Of a stretch of 35,133 bases of DNA, positions 23,781-31,980 are shown in pieces. Position numbers and translations under genes: made by a program. The DNA comes from Clostridiaceae bacterium (GTDB taxonomy: Bacteria; Bacillota; Clostridia; Peptostreptococcales; Natronincolaceae), in contig JAFIFG010000100.1 in the NCBI GenBank assembly GCA_020832135.1, positions 1 to 35,133 on the forward strand. Reading direction: 5' to 3'. A model generated the notes under the pieces. That model worked only from the letters and a program-made list of their open reading frames with translations, was not told the DNA's origin and searched no databases. Positions within the stretch are counted from its first letter, which is position 1. Each line of letters begins with the position of its first letter.

Positions 23781-24548
23781 GTGGAAAAATTATTAAAAGA
23801 AAATGAAAGAATAGATGATTTACAAATCAAAGATTTAAAGATTATACAAAATCCTAAGGGGTTTTGCTTTGGTATAGATGCAGTACTATTGGCCAATTTT
23901 GTAGAACTAAGAAAGAATGCAAAAATTGTGGATTTAGGAACTGGAACCGGCATTGTGCCTATACTTTTGGCGGGAAAAAGCAACAGTAGTCATATCTATG
24001 GTATTGAAATACAAGAAGAAGTAGCAGATATGGCAAGACGCAGTGTAGAATTAAATAGTCTACAGGATAGGATAGAGATTGTAACACTGGATCTAAAGAA
24101 GGCAGTAGAGGTATTACCGGTAAATACCTTCGATATAGTAACCTCCAACCCACCCTATATGCATTCAAAGGGACTATTAAATCCAGAGGATAAAAAATCC
24201 ATATCCAGACACGAAGTAAAATGTAGCTTAGAGGATGTTGTGGCTACTGCTTCTAGACTGTTAAAACACTTTGGAAAATTTTTTATGGTACATAGGCCAC
24301 AACGTTTAGTAGACATTATGTATTATTGTAGAAAATATAAACTAGAACCTAAGAAAATTAGGTTTATCCATCCTACCTATGACAAGAAGCCAAACCTATT
24401 GTTGATAGAGTGTAGAAAGGCGGCAAACCCTGAATTGACGGTGATGGATCCTTTGTATGTTTATAAAGCTGACGGAGAATATACAGAAGAAATTCATGAA
24501 ATATATGGGAGAAGCATGCTAGAGAAGGGAGATGGTGAAACTGACTAA
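23781..24548 (+). CDS. trmN6: tRNA1(Val) adenine-37 N6-methyltransferase (TrmN6, YabB)
   Basis: SAM-dependent base methyltransferase of tRNA. The 255 aa show the substrate-side start QNPKGFCFGIDAVLLANF, the SAM motif KIVDLGTGTGIVPILLA, and the N6-adenine catalytic motif SNPPYM (about residues 127-132). The start is GTG 23781, supported by AGGTGAAGAG upstream; no ATG lies before the first conserved segment. It overlaps rsmI by 17 bases, matching the Bacillus order yabB-(yazA)-yabC, with yazA missing here. Confidence 0.92.
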   Translation: MEKLLKENERIDDLQIKDLKIIQNPKGFCFGIDAVLLANFVELRKNAKIVDLGTGTGIVPILLAGKSNSSHIYGIEIQEEVADMARRSVELNSLQDRIEIVTLDLKKAVEVLPVNTFDIVTSNPPYMHSKGLLNPEDKKSISRHEVKCSLEDVVATASRLLKHFGKFFMVHRPQRLVDIMYYCRKYKLEPKKIRFIHPTYDKKPNLLLIECRKAANPELTVMDPLYVYKADGEYTEEIHEIYGRSMLEKGDGETD

Positions 24549-25386
24549 AGGAAAGCTCTATGTATGCCCCACTCCAATAGGGAATCTAGAGGATATTACC
24601 CTGAGGACCTTGAGGGTATTAAAAGAAGTGGATGCTATTGCTGCTGAAGATACTCGACATACCATCAAACTACTAAATCACTTTGAAATTCAAAAACCTT
24701 TAACCAGCTATCATCAGCATAATGAAGAAACAAAAGGAAATCACTTAATAGATAGACTTATGGCGGGAGAGAATATAGCATTGGTTTCCGATGCGGGAAT
24801 GCCAGGCATCTCAGATCCTGGTGAAATACTTATAAAGAAATGTATAGAAGAAGATATCTCCTTTGAAGTCCTACCGGGGGCTACCGCCAGTATTTTAGCC
24901 TTAGTTGCATCAGGATTAGAGACGGGACGATTTAGCTTTGAAGGATTTTTAGATAGAGATAAAAAAAATAGAAGACAACGGTTAGAGGAAATAAGGGAAG
25001 AGGATAGAACCCTTATATTTTATGAAGCACCCCATAGAATAAAGACCACCCTAAAGGATATGATAGAAATTTTAGGAGATAGAAAAGCTGTAATAGCAAG
25101 AGAACTAACAAAAAGATACCAAGAATTTATTAGGGGAAATTTAAAGGAAATTCTACAGCACCTAGAGGAGCATACACCTAAAGGAGAAATGGTTTTAATC
25201 TGTGAAGGGGCAGATTTAGAGGAACAGCGTATGAAGCAGCAGGAGATTCTTGAGGAAATTCCTATAAAGCAGCATGTTTTGGCGGTTATGGAGGAAGGAA
25301 TAACAAAAAAAGAAGCTATTAAAAAGGTAGCTAAATTAAGAAAATTACCTAAGAATGAAGTATATAAAGAAGCCATAGACATTTAA
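24532..25386 (+). CDS. rsmI: 16S rRNA C1402 2'-O-methyltransferase (RsmI)
   Basis: Methylates the ribose of C1402 in the decoding centre. The 284 aa begin GKLYVCPTPIGNLEDITLRT, followed by AAEDTRHTIKLLNHFEI, ALVSDAGMPGISDPGE (SAM site) and EVLPGATASILALVASGL, the standard tetrapyrrole-methylase fold of RsmI, with RQRLEEIREEDRTLIFYEAPHR. ATG 24532 and GTG 24535 are both plausible starts; AAGGGAG lies just before. The stop codon lies in the loop of its terminator. Confidence 0.95.
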   Translation: MVKLTKGKLYVCPTPIGNLEDITLRTLRVLKEVDAIAAEDTRHTIKLLNHFEIQKPLTSYHQHNEETKGNHLIDRLMAGENIALVSDAGMPGISDPGEILIKKCIEEDISFEVLPGATASILALVASGLETGRFSFEGFLDRDKKNRRQRLEEIREEDRTLIFYEAPHRIKTTLKDMIEILGDRKAVIARELTKRYQEFIRGNLKEILQHLEEHTPKGEMVLICEGADLEEQRMKQQEILEEIPIKQHVLAVMEEGITKKEAIKKVAKLRKLPKNEVYKEAIDI

Positions 25387-25400
25387 GGTCTATGGCTTTA
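25370..25400. terminator. Terminator between convergent rsmI and abrB
   Basis: AAGCCATAGAC and GTCTATGGCTT form an 11-bp perfect stem with the loop ATTTAAG, which contains the rsmI stop. Only a short T-run follows, and abrB ends close by on the other strand, so it probably serves both genes. Confidence 0.75.
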
Positions 25401-25407
25401 AGTATAA

Positions 25408-25647
25408 CTATTTTGCAATTTGATCTACACATTCTTGACATATATTTTTAGATTTATATACTACAACATCTTTTGCATTACCGCAGAAGATGCAAGCTGG
25501 TTCATATTTCTTAAGTAATATGCTTTCACCATCCACATATATTTCCAATGCATCCTTTTCAGCAATGTTTAATGTACGTCTTAATTCAATCGGAAGTACA
25601 ATTCTACCTAACTCGTCTACTTTTCTTACAATACCTGTTGACTTCAA
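25408..25647 (-). CDS. abrB: AbrB-type transition-state regulator with C-terminal zinc-ribbon
   Basis: DNA-binding swapped-hairpin regulator that represses post-exponential genes. The N-terminal domain is canonical: MKSTGIVRKVDELGRIVLPI, then ELRRTLNIAEKDALEIYVDG (residues 1-40). The C-terminal half carries CIFC and, 13 residues later, CQEC, a four-cysteine ribbon common in clostridial AbrB but not in B. subtilis AbrB. The start is TTG at 25647, about eight bases after AAAGGGGGC; no ATG or GTG is available, and the protein start matches the family exactly. Position next to rsmI and before metG is as in Bacillus. A Spo0A-box-like site lies in its leader. Confidence 0.94.
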   Translation of the reverse strand: MKSTGIVRKVDELGRIVLPIELRRTLNIAEKDALEIYVDGESILLKKYEPACIFCGNAKDVVVYKSKNICQECVDQIAK

Positions 25648-25711
25648 AGTGGTGCCCCCTTTCGTTGTAATAAGTTATAAATGCTACACAATCTGTCATT
25701 TTAATACAAAA

Positions 25712-25718
25712 TTCGACA
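25712..25718 (-). promoter_or_regulatory. Spo0A box just downstream of the abrB promoter
   Basis: On the minus strand TGTCGAA matches the 0A box TGNCGAA exactly and lies about +6 to +12 relative to the expected abrB transcription start. A weaker TGACAGA (two mismatches) lies 20 bases further downstream. B. subtilis abrB is repressed by Spo0A-P from boxes in the same place. Confidence 0.65.
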
Positions 25719-25730
25719 TTTATATTTTAA

Positions 25731-25759
25731 ATAGTACCAAATATTCCATAAAAAGTCAA
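25731..25759 (-). promoter_or_regulatory. Sigma-A promoter of abrB
   Basis: On the minus strand TTGACT (25759-25754), a 17-base spacer and TACTAT (25736-25731), with TGG directly before the -10 as extension. It gives a leader of about 75 bases. Confidence 0.75.
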
Positions 25760-25794
25760 CACTAAAAATGTGTTAATATTTTACCAAATTATAC

Positions 25795-25834
25795 AAGAAG
25801 AAAGAGGATCTTAATTAAGACCCTCTTTCTTCTT
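25795..25834 (-). terminator. Terminator at the end of pncB
   Basis: AAGAAGAAAGAGG and CCTCTTTCTTCTT pair across ATCTTAATTAAGA, with an inner TCTTAATTAAGA palindrome. The minus-strand side is T-rich. The stem covers the last pncB codons and separates it from abrB. Confidence 0.75.
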
Positions 25835-27251
25835 TATATGCATTTACCATATCATGTTTTAATTGCCAAAGCTTCTTTGAAAGATCTACTTTATATAACT
25901 GGGGACGTTTCAAACGTTTATACTCTGGCCACAGGGTATTTAGTTCCTGTTCAGTATACCTTTTTATTTCTTGAACCGTCTTTTCTTGATGAACCAATTC
26001 TCCCTCTATATAGATAGGCTTTAAAAGTTCCTTGATTGTGTAATTATGAAAGGTTTTTTGTTTCCAGGTATAAAGGGGATGAAATATGGTTAAAGGCTTT
26101 GTAGAATCTATTTCCTCCTCTTCAAGCATAATTAAATCAGCTTGTGCATTGTTGGTAGTATCGTATATTCTGACAACCTTCTTATACCCAGGGCTTGTAA
26201 TTTTTTCGGGATTTTCAGATATTTTTATCTTAGGAATCATGACCCCGTCTTGTTCTATTGCCGATAGCTTATAGACACCACCTAAAGCAGGACAACTACT
26301 GGAGGTAATAAGATTAGTTCCTACACCCCATCCAGTAACTTCAGCATCTTGCATCTTAAGACTGTGGATGGTCTCTTCATCTAAATCACTGGAGGCAACA
26401 ATAGCTACGTTTTCAAATCCTGCCGCATCTAACATCTTCCGGGCTTCCTTTGAAAGGTAAGCAATATCTCCAGAATCCAATCTAATTCCTTTAGGCTCGT
26501 AGCCCTGATGTCTAAGCTCATTAAACACAGTAATGGCATTAGGAATACCGCTTTTTAAAGTATCATAGGTATCCACCAAAAGAAGACATTGATCTGGGTA
26601 AGTATTGGCATAGGCACGGAAGGCCTCCAATTCACTATCAAAGCTTTGAATCCAGCTATGGGCTTGAGTACCTACTACGGAAAGATCAAACAATTTCCCC
26701 GCTAATACATTAGAAGTAGAAGAGCATCCTCCGATAACAGCAGCTCTAGCCCCATAAATTCCAGCATCTGGTGCCTGGGCTCGTCTAAGTCCAAATTCAA
26801 AAACAGCATCTCCTTGGGCAGCTTCACAAATTCTAGAGGCCTTTGTAGCAATTAAGGATTGGAAATTAATCATGTTCAGTAGGGCAGTCTCAATAAGCTG
26901 TGCCTCAAAAAAAGGAGCTTTAACCCTTAAAATTGGCTCATTTGGAAACATAACAGAGCCTTCTTCAACAGCATAGATAGTTCCTGAAAATTTAAAGTTT
27001 CTGAGGGCATCAATAAAATCCTCATCAAAGCCCAAACCCTTTAAATATTTTAAGTCCTCCTCTGTAAAATGAAGACCTTCGATATAATCAATGGCCTGCT
27101 GTAGACCTGCAACAATAGTATAGCTACCTCCACAGGGGTTTTTTCTAAAAAACAAATCAAAAGCCACCATGTTTTCATGGAGGTTGTGTTTTAAATAACC
27201 ATTCATCATCGTTAATTGATAAAAATCTGTTAACAAAGCAAGGTTACGCAT
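25815..27251 (-). CDS. pncB: Nicotinate phosphoribosyltransferase
   Basis: Joins nicotinate to PRPP to form nicotinate mononucleotide in NAD salvage. The 478 aa start MRNLALLTDFYQLTMMNGYL, a signature of the long bacterial PncB family; other landmarks are FELRRAQAPDAG-like FGLRRAQAPDAGIYGARAAV, GTQAHSWIQSF, LVDTYDTLKSGIPNA, GIRLDSGDIAYLSKEARKML and WGVGTNLITSSSCPALGGVYK. ATG 27251 follows AAGGAAGG by about seven bases; the open frame continues upstream to 27686 but there it only mirrors spmA. It is a single-gene minus-strand unit, not part of the conserved Bacillus block. Confidence 0.96.
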   Translation of the reverse strand: MRNLALLTDFYQLTMMNGYLKHNLHENMVAFDLFFRKNPCGGSYTIVAGLQQAIDYIEGLHFTEEDLKYLKGLGFDEDFIDALRNFKFSGTIYAVEEGSVMFPNEPILRVKAPFFEAQLIETALLNMINFQSLIATKASRICEAAQGDAVFEFGLRRAQAPDAGIYGARAAVIGGCSSTSNVLAGKLFDLSVVGTQAHSWIQSFDSELEAFRAYANTYPDQCLLLVDTYDTLKSGIPNAITVFNELRHQGYEPKGIRLDSGDIAYLSKEARKMLDAAGFENVAIVASSDLDEETIHSLKMQDAEVTGWGVGTNLITSSSCPALGGVYKLSAIEQDGVMIPKIKISENPEKITSPGYKKVVRIYDTTNNAQADLIMLEEEEIDSTKPLTIFHPLYTWKQKTFHNYTIKELLKPIYIEGELVHQEKTVQEIKRYTEQELNTLWPEYKRLKRPQLYKVDLSKKLWQLKHDMVNAYKEERGS

Positions 27252-27303
27252 TTTTATTCCTTCCTTATCTTGATATATTTTGTTTCGATTTATATTAAGA
27301 CCT

Positions 27304-27312
27304 ATTATAACA
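27304..27312 (-). promoter_or_regulatory. Extended -10 promoter of pncB
   Basis: On the minus strand TGT-TATAAT is a consensus extended -10 element (27312-27304) about 50 bases before pncB. No clear -35 is present. Confidence 0.5.
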
Positions 27313-27435
27313 GATTTTTCCCAATAAATAAAAACAAATTCATAAAATAAGTTGAAGGGACTCATATGGGAAAAGCCCTCCTTCATATCATATAGTGCAG
27401 GCAGAAAAGACAAAGATAAGAGAGAGGATTTTTTT

Positions 27436-28011
27436 ATGAGCAAAATATGGTTTGGCATGATTATGTTTGGCATGATGATGGCAGTTATAAATGGTAAGAC
27501 AGAAATTATAAATGAAGTGATCCTGCAGGATGCACAGGAGGCAGTAGTATTTGCCATAGGATTGACGGGAATTATGGCAGTATGGTTAGGCCTTATGAAT
27601 ATTGCTAAAAAATCAGGCCTTATGAATGGAATTGCAATTCTAATGAGACCTCTCACTAGAGTGCTATTTCCCTCAGTCCCCCCCAATCATCCTGCCCTTA
27701 CGGGTATTATGATGAATATGGTGGCCAATATGTTTGGTGCAGGGAATTCTGCCACAGCTTTAGGTATTAAAGCTATGGAGGATTTGCAAACCTTAAACAA
27801 GGATAAAAAAACTGCCACCAATGCCATGTGTATGTTTTTAGTCATTAATATGTCCTCTATTCAAATCATACCTTTAGCAGTATTGAAAATTAGAGCAGAT
27901 GCAGGCTCCAGTGCCCCCACAGAAATTATTGCCGCATCTATTATTGCCACCAGTATATCCACTATTGTCGGCATCATAGCATGTAAAGCATTGGAGGGAA
28001 GAAAAATATGA
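27436..28011 (+). CDS. spmA: Spore maturation protein A
   Basis: Membrane protein needed for spore core dehydration in Bacillus and Clostridium. The 191 aa have several hydrophobic segments and the nucleoside-recognition (Gate) pattern MMNMVANMFGAGNSATALGI, with GLTGIMAVWLGLMNIAKKSG upstream. ATG 27436 follows AGAGAGGA; an extension of the frame back to 27352 has no ribosome-binding site. It overlaps spmB by four bases (ATGA). No obvious sigma-E promoter could be picked in the narrow gap from the divergent pncB. Confidence 0.94.
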   Translation: MSKIWFGMIMFGMMMAVINGKTEIINEVILQDAQEAVVFAIGLTGIMAVWLGLMNIAKKSGLMNGIAILMRPLTRVLFPSVPPNHPALTGIMMNMVANMFGAGNSATALGIKAMEDLQTLNKDKKTATNAMCMFLVINMSSIQIIPLAVLKIRADAGSSAPTEIIAASIIATSISTIVGIIACKALEGRKI

Positions 28012-28547
28012 TAAGATTATTAACCTTTTTTTCTGTTGTAGCCATCCCTATAATGATTACCATTATATTAGTCCATGGTGCAATTAAGAGGGTGAACCTC
28101 TACGATGTTTTTGTGGAGGGTGCTACAGAAGGCTTTAAGACAGCCATAAGAATTATGCCTTATCTTATTGCTATATTTCTTGCTATCGGATTAATGAGAA
28201 AATCCGGTGCAATGGATTTATTAACAAGACTTATGACACCTCTACTAGCCAGGATTGGTATTCCACCGGAGGTATTGCCACTAGCCTTGATGCGGCCTAT
28301 ATCAGGAAGCGGTGCTTTAGGTGTAGTACAGGACATTTTGACCTATTATGGACCAGACTCCTATGTAGGGAGGGTGGCCTCCACCATGATGGGGTCTGCT
28401 GAGACGATTTTTTATACTATGGCGGTTTATTTTGGAGCAATAGGTGTTAAGGTGTCAAGACATACCGTACCAGCTGCTCTATTAGCTCACTTTGTTGCTG
28501 TCCTTGCCTCTGTTTGGGTTTGTAAAATATTATTTTTATCTCCTTGA
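28008..28547 (+). CDS. spmB: Spore maturation protein B
   Basis: Partner of SpmA in spore core dehydration. The 179 aa are strongly hydrophobic and include the Gate-domain pattern LALMRPISGSGALGVVQDIL, then MMGSAETIFYTMAVYFGAIG, which is diagnostic for SpmB. It is coupled to spmA by the ATGA overlap. Its last codons hold the -35 element of the metG T-box promoter, so the two units are packed without a gap. Confidence 0.95.
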   Translation: MIRLLTFFSVVAIPIMITIILVHGAIKRVNLYDVFVEGATEGFKTAIRIMPYLIAIFLAIGLMRKSGAMDLLTRLMTPLLARIGIPPEVLPLALMRPISGSGALGVVQDILTYYGPDSYVGRVASTMMGSAETIFYTMAVYFGAIGVKVSRHTVPAALLAHFVAVLASVWVCKILFLSP

Positions 28548-28572
28548 CATAAGATGTATAATCTTATATATT
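28544..28572 (+). promoter_or_regulatory. Sigma-A promoter of the metG T-box operon
   Basis: TTGACA (28544-28549, overlapping the spmB stop), 17-base spacer, TATATT (28567-28572). Inside the spacer TAAGAT and ATCTTA form a small inverted repeat, a possible operator. Confidence 0.7.
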
Positions 28573-28597
28573 TATGTATAAATTAAGTGAAAAGATA

Positions 28598-28871
28598 ATG
28601 AAAAGTTACGATGGGAAGAGTAGGTTAATGGCATCAGGAACAGAGAGTCGGGTTAGGTGAAAGCCGGCACTGATAAAGTTTACTGAAGATGGTCCCTGAA
28701 CTTTATAGCTGAGGCTTAAGACAAGCTTAGGCTATGACGGTGCTGCATCCGTTAAACTGCAGGGTGAAATTTTCACCTACCGAGGTTATTGCTGCAAAGC
28801 AATAATAAACTAGGGTGGTAACACGAACTAAACCTTCGTCCCTACTAAATATTTAGGGATGGGGGTTTTTT
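28598..28871 (+). ncRNA. T-box leader riboswitch, methionine type
   Basis: A tRNA-sensing leader that lets metG be transcribed when tRNA-Met is uncharged. Stem I features GGGAAGAGTAGGTTAATGG and AGAGAGTCGGGTTAGGTG are present. The specifier loop has GAAG-ATG-GTCCCTGAA, with codon ATG at 28689-28691. The T-box itself is AGGGTGGTAACACG (28813-28826), a variant of the usual GGTACCGCG form that keeps the TGG pairing to the tRNA acceptor end. It is followed by a terminator with CGTCCCTA / TAGGGATGGG and six Ts (to 28871). The whole 28548-28912 gap is explained by promoter, T-box and ribosome-binding site. Confidence 0.95.
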
Positions 28872-28912
28872 GATGTATAAAAATATACAAATATAGAAGG
28901 AGGATAATAAAC

Positions 28913-30877
28913 ATGAGCAAAAAAGGAACCTATTATGTAACAACACCTATTTACTATCCCAGTGCAAAGCTACATATTGGACATACATATACAACCGTGG
29001 CGGCGGATGTGCTGGCGAGATTTAAAAGATTTACAGGCTATGATGTAAAATTTCTAACAGGAACAGATGAGCATGGGGAAAAGATACAAAAGGCTGCCCA
29101 AGAGAAGGGTGTCACACCACAGCAACATGTAGATGAAATTGTAAGTGATATTAAAGAAATTTGGAAAAGCATGGAGATATCCTATGATGTCTTTCTTCGT
29201 ACCACCGGTGAAGATCATAAAAAGGCAGTTCAAAACATTTTTCAAAAGCTATATGATCAAGGAGATATTTATAAAAGCTCCTATGAAGGATGGTATTGTA
29301 CACCATGTGAATCCTTTTGGACAGAAACCCAATTAAAAGAGGATAAAGGCTGTCCTGATTGTGGTAGACCTGCCCATCTAGCAAAGGAAGAAGCATACTT
29401 CTTTAAACTATCTCAATATCAGGATAGATTAATTCAATACTTTGAAGATCATCCAGAGATTTGTTACCCGGAATCTAGAAAAAATGAAATGTTGAGTAAT
29501 TTTCTAAGACCTGGCCTAGAGGATCTATGCGTATCTAGAACAAGCTTTGACTGGGGTATTCAAGTGCCCTTTGACCCGAAGCATGTTATTTACGTATGGT
29601 TTGATGCTGTATGCAATTATATTACAACCTTAGGCTATGGATCAGATAACAAAGAGGAATACGATAAATACTGGCCCGCCAATGTGCACATTGTAGGGAA
29701 GGAAATCGTAAGGTTCCATACAATTATTTGGCCAGCTATTCTTATGGCCCTAGGAGAGCCACTACCAAAGATGGTATATGGTCATGGATGGATTCTATTT
29801 GGCTCCGATAAAATGTCAAAATCAAAAGGAAATATCGTATATCCAGAGCCTTTAATCGAAAGATACGGTATAGATGCTTTAAAATATTTCCTATTAAGAG
29901 AATTTACCTTTGGTCATGATGGCAATTACACCAATAGAGTCTTTTTAAATCGTTTAAATTCTGACCTATCGAATGATTTAGGAAATCTTGTGAGTAGAAG
30001 TATCGCCATGATTGAAAAATACAATGATGGTATTGTGCCGGAGGCTAAGGCGGAGGGAGAGTTCGACCAAAACCTAAGGGAGGTAGTAACCTCTGCAGCA
30101 GAAAAAGTTGAGGAAGCTATAGACAAACTTCAGTTCCATGATGGACTAGAGGGAATTTGGAAAATCATAAGACGAGTAAATAAATATATTGATGAAACTA
30201 CTCCTTGGATTTTGGCAAAGGATGAAGAAAATAAAGCTACGTTAGATACGGTTATGTATAACCTAGCCGATAGTATCCGTATTATATCCGTACTTATTAA
30301 GCCCTTTATGGAGGCCACCACAAAAAAGATTTGGACACAATTAGGAGCAGAGGGTGAAGTGGGTCTACAGTGGAAGGATACGATGGAGTTTGGAAAATTA
30401 CCAGCGGGAACTAAAGTGAAAAAAGGAGAAGCATTATTCCCAAGGTTAGATGTAGAAAAAGAAGTAGAGGCACTAGAGAAAATAAATGAAGAGTATCTAC
30501 AACAAATTAATGGTGGTAAAAAAGAAGAGGAAGCTATAGAGATAGAGCCCAAAGAAGAAATTACCATAGATGATTTTTCCAAACTAGAGTTAAGGGCAGT
30601 AGAGATTATAAAGGCAGAGAAACACCCTAAGGCAGATCGACTATTGGTGCTACAGGTACAGGTAGGCCAAGAAGTGAGACAAGTTGTTTCTGGCATAGCT
30701 GAACACTACAAGCCTGAAGATCTAGTAGGTAAAACAGTGATTCTGGTGGCGAATCTAAAACCCGTAAAACTTAGGGGAGTAGAGTCTAGAGGTATGATTC
30801 TAGCGGCGGCTAATGACGAAAAACTAGTATTAGGAACCCTAGATGAAAAAATACCTACAGGAACATTAATCAGTTAA
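28913..30877 (+). CDS. metG: Methionyl-tRNA synthetase
   Basis: Class I synthetase charging tRNA-Met. The 654 aa have the HIGH motif PSAKLHIGHTYT (about residues 16-27), a zinc knuckle with CTPC and CPDC (about residues 127-150), and KMSKSKGN (about residue 301). From about residue 550 there is a linked tRNA-binding (EMAP/OB-fold) domain, FSKLELRAVEIIKAEKHP and VVSGIAEHYKPEDLVGK, preceded by an acidic linker. Fused C-terminal dimerisation domains are usual in Bacillus and clostridial MetG. AGAAGGAGG gives the ribosome-binding site. Controlled by the upstream T-box. Confidence 0.98.
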   Translation: MSKKGTYYVTTPIYYPSAKLHIGHTYTTVAADVLARFKRFTGYDVKFLTGTDEHGEKIQKAAQEKGVTPQQHVDEIVSDIKEIWKSMEISYDVFLRTTGEDHKKAVQNIFQKLYDQGDIYKSSYEGWYCTPCESFWTETQLKEDKGCPDCGRPAHLAKEEAYFFKLSQYQDRLIQYFEDHPEICYPESRKNEMLSNFLRPGLEDLCVSRTSFDWGIQVPFDPKHVIYVWFDAVCNYITTLGYGSDNKEEYDKYWPANVHIVGKEIVRFHTIIWPAILMALGEPLPKMVYGHGWILFGSDKMSKSKGNIVYPEPLIERYGIDALKYFLLREFTFGHDGNYTNRVFLNRLNSDLSNDLGNLVSRSIAMIEKYNDGIVPEAKAEGEFDQNLREVVTSAAEKVEEAIDKLQFHDGLEGIWKIIRRVNKYIDETTPWILAKDEENKATLDTVMYNLADSIRIISVLIKPFMEATTKKIWTQLGAEGEVGLQWKDTMEFGKLPAGTKVKKGEALFPRLDVEKEVEALEKINEEYLQQINGGKKEEEAIEIEPKEEITIDDFSKLELRAVEIIKAEKHPKADRLLVLQVQVGQEVRQVVSGIAEHYKPEDLVGKTVILVANLKPVKLRGVESRGMILAAANDEKLVLGTLDEKIPTGTLIS

Positions 30878-30893
30878 TAAGGGGAGGATTTTG

Positions 30894-31661
30894 ATGCTTT
30901 TCGATAGTCATGCCCATTTAGACGATAGACGGTTTGATGAAGATAGAGATAAAGTTATAAAAGGCTTTAGAGGAGACGAGATAAAATACATGTTAAATCC
31001 TGGGGCAGATTTAAACTCCTCCATAAAGGCAGTAAATTTAGCTCAAAAATATGATGCTATCTATGCAGCGGTGGGGGTACACCCCCATAATGTTAAGGAC
31101 ATGGATGAAGATACCATTGAAATTCTAAAGTCATTAACCAAAAAGGAAAAGGTGGTGGCCATAGGGGAGATAGGACTGGATTTTTATTATGATCACTCCC
31201 CTAGAGAACAACAAAGACAGTGGTTTAGACGTCAAATCCAGTTGGCTAAGGAAGTAAACCTGCCTATTATTATCCATGACAGAGATGCCCATGGTGAGGT
31301 TTTTGATATTTTGGAGGAACATAAGGCGGGAGACATAGGTTGTGTTATGCACTGCTACTCAGCCAGTGTAGAGTTGGCAAGAGAATATATAAAAAGAGGC
31401 ATTTATATTTCCATTGCTGGACCTGTAACCTTTAAAAATGCTAAAAAAACCTATGAAGTAGCAAAGGAGATTCCTCTAGAATGGTTATTAATAGAAACCG
31501 ATAGTCCCTACTTAACACCAATTCCCTATAGGGGAAAAAGAAATGAACCCTCCTACGTAAGATATGTGGCGGGAACCATTGCAGAAGCTAAGGGGATTTC
31601 CTTTGAGGAAGTAGCAGAAAAAACAACCGAGAATGCAAAACAGTTATTTCATATTAAATAG
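30894..31661 (+). CDS. tatD: TatD family metal-dependent hydrolase (DNase)
   Basis: Metal-dependent hydrolase, probably 3'-5' exonuclease on DNA. The 255 aa begin FDSHAHLDDRRFDEDRD with the metal HxH (about residues 5-7); then VGVHPHNVKD, AIGEIGLDFYYDHSPREQQ (metal glutamate), IIHDRDAHGE, MHCYSASVEL and LIETDSPYLTPIP with the catalytic aspartate. The start ATG 30894 is preferred to a TTG three bases earlier; GGGGAGGA is upstream. It follows metG by 16 bases, as in Bacillus, and is probably co-transcribed. Confidence 0.96.
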   Translation: MLFDSHAHLDDRRFDEDRDKVIKGFRGDEIKYMLNPGADLNSSIKAVNLAQKYDAIYAAVGVHPHNVKDMDEDTIEILKSLTKKEKVVAIGEIGLDFYYDHSPREQQRQWFRRQIQLAKEVNLPIIIHDRDAHGEVFDILEEHKAGDIGCVMHCYSASVELAREYIKRGIYISIAGPVTFKNAKKTYEVAKEIPLEWLLIETDSPYLTPIPYRGKRNEPSYVRYVAGTIAEAKGISFEEVAEKTTENAKQLFHIK

Positions 31662-31721
31662 AAAAAAACACCTTATATGTTGTATAGTATAACTATATAT
31701 AACATGTGAGGTGTTTTTTTT
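31662..31721 (+). terminator. Terminator after tatD
   Basis: AAAAACACCT pairs with AGGTGTTTTT, with an inner ATATGTT/AACAT stem and a long A/T-rich loop; eight Ts follow. It ends the metG-tatD transcript. Confidence 0.85.
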
Positions 31722-31847
31722 AAAAAAAGATATATATTAAAAAACTCTGCATATAATAGACAAGAGTCCAAGGGAATAAAATTTTACTAAAATGGAAATA
31801 ATTTCAATGAAAGTAGTTAGGTTTTCCAATAGCTTGTAGTTAAAGTA
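31722..31847. other. A/T-rich spacer upstream of the yabE promoter
   Basis: Nothing definite is seen here. A TATAAT at 31752-31757 has no matching -35, and no ORF with a ribosome-binding site is present. The full 31662-31990 gap is otherwise terminator, promoter and leader. Confidence 0.5.
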
Positions 31848-31876
31848 TTGACAAAAACAAAACATTGACATAGAAT
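31848..31876 (+). promoter_or_regulatory. Sigma-A promoter of yabE
   Basis: TTGACA (31848-31853), 17-base spacer, TAGAAT (31871-31876). A second TTGACA at 31865-31870 lies inside the spacer directly before the -10, so the element is partly repeated; only the first is in register. Confidence 0.75.
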
Positions 31877-31883
31877 GGGGAAG

Positions 31884-31980
31884 ACCTAAATCCTAGAGAG
31901 ACATCAAGTTGGATATTTGAGCCAATAGGGTGTAAAAATGCACTTATACTCCATATTTCAGGAGTATAAAGCACAAAAAA
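31884..31980 (+). ncRNA. Structured leader RNA of yabE, type unknown
   Basis: The roughly 105-base leader can fold into two hairpins. The first pairs CCTA with TAGG around an inner TTGG/CCAA stem (31892-31930 region). The second is a perfect 9-bp stem TTATACTCC (31944-31952) with GGAGTATAA (31961-31969), extended by TGC/GCA. Neither has a T-run, and the ribosome-binding site AGGAGG follows the second hairpin after 12 bases. It does not match the c-di-AMP, c-di-GMP, preQ1 or T-box consensus that I know. Confidence 0.4.

Noticed and set aside
27252-27686. N-terminal extension of the pncB open frame by 145 codons
   Set aside because: It runs antisense to spmA, the pncB family starts at MRNLALLTDFY, and a ribosome-binding site and promoter lie just before 27251.
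30130-30696. Minus-strand frame of 188 codons inside metG
   Set aside because: It has no ribosome-binding site or family-like motif and is a mirror of metG coding sequence.
31884-31980. c-di-AMP (ydaO) riboswitch in front of yabE
   Set aside because: The leader is too short and lacks the conserved ydaO sequence blocks; only unassigned hairpins are seen.
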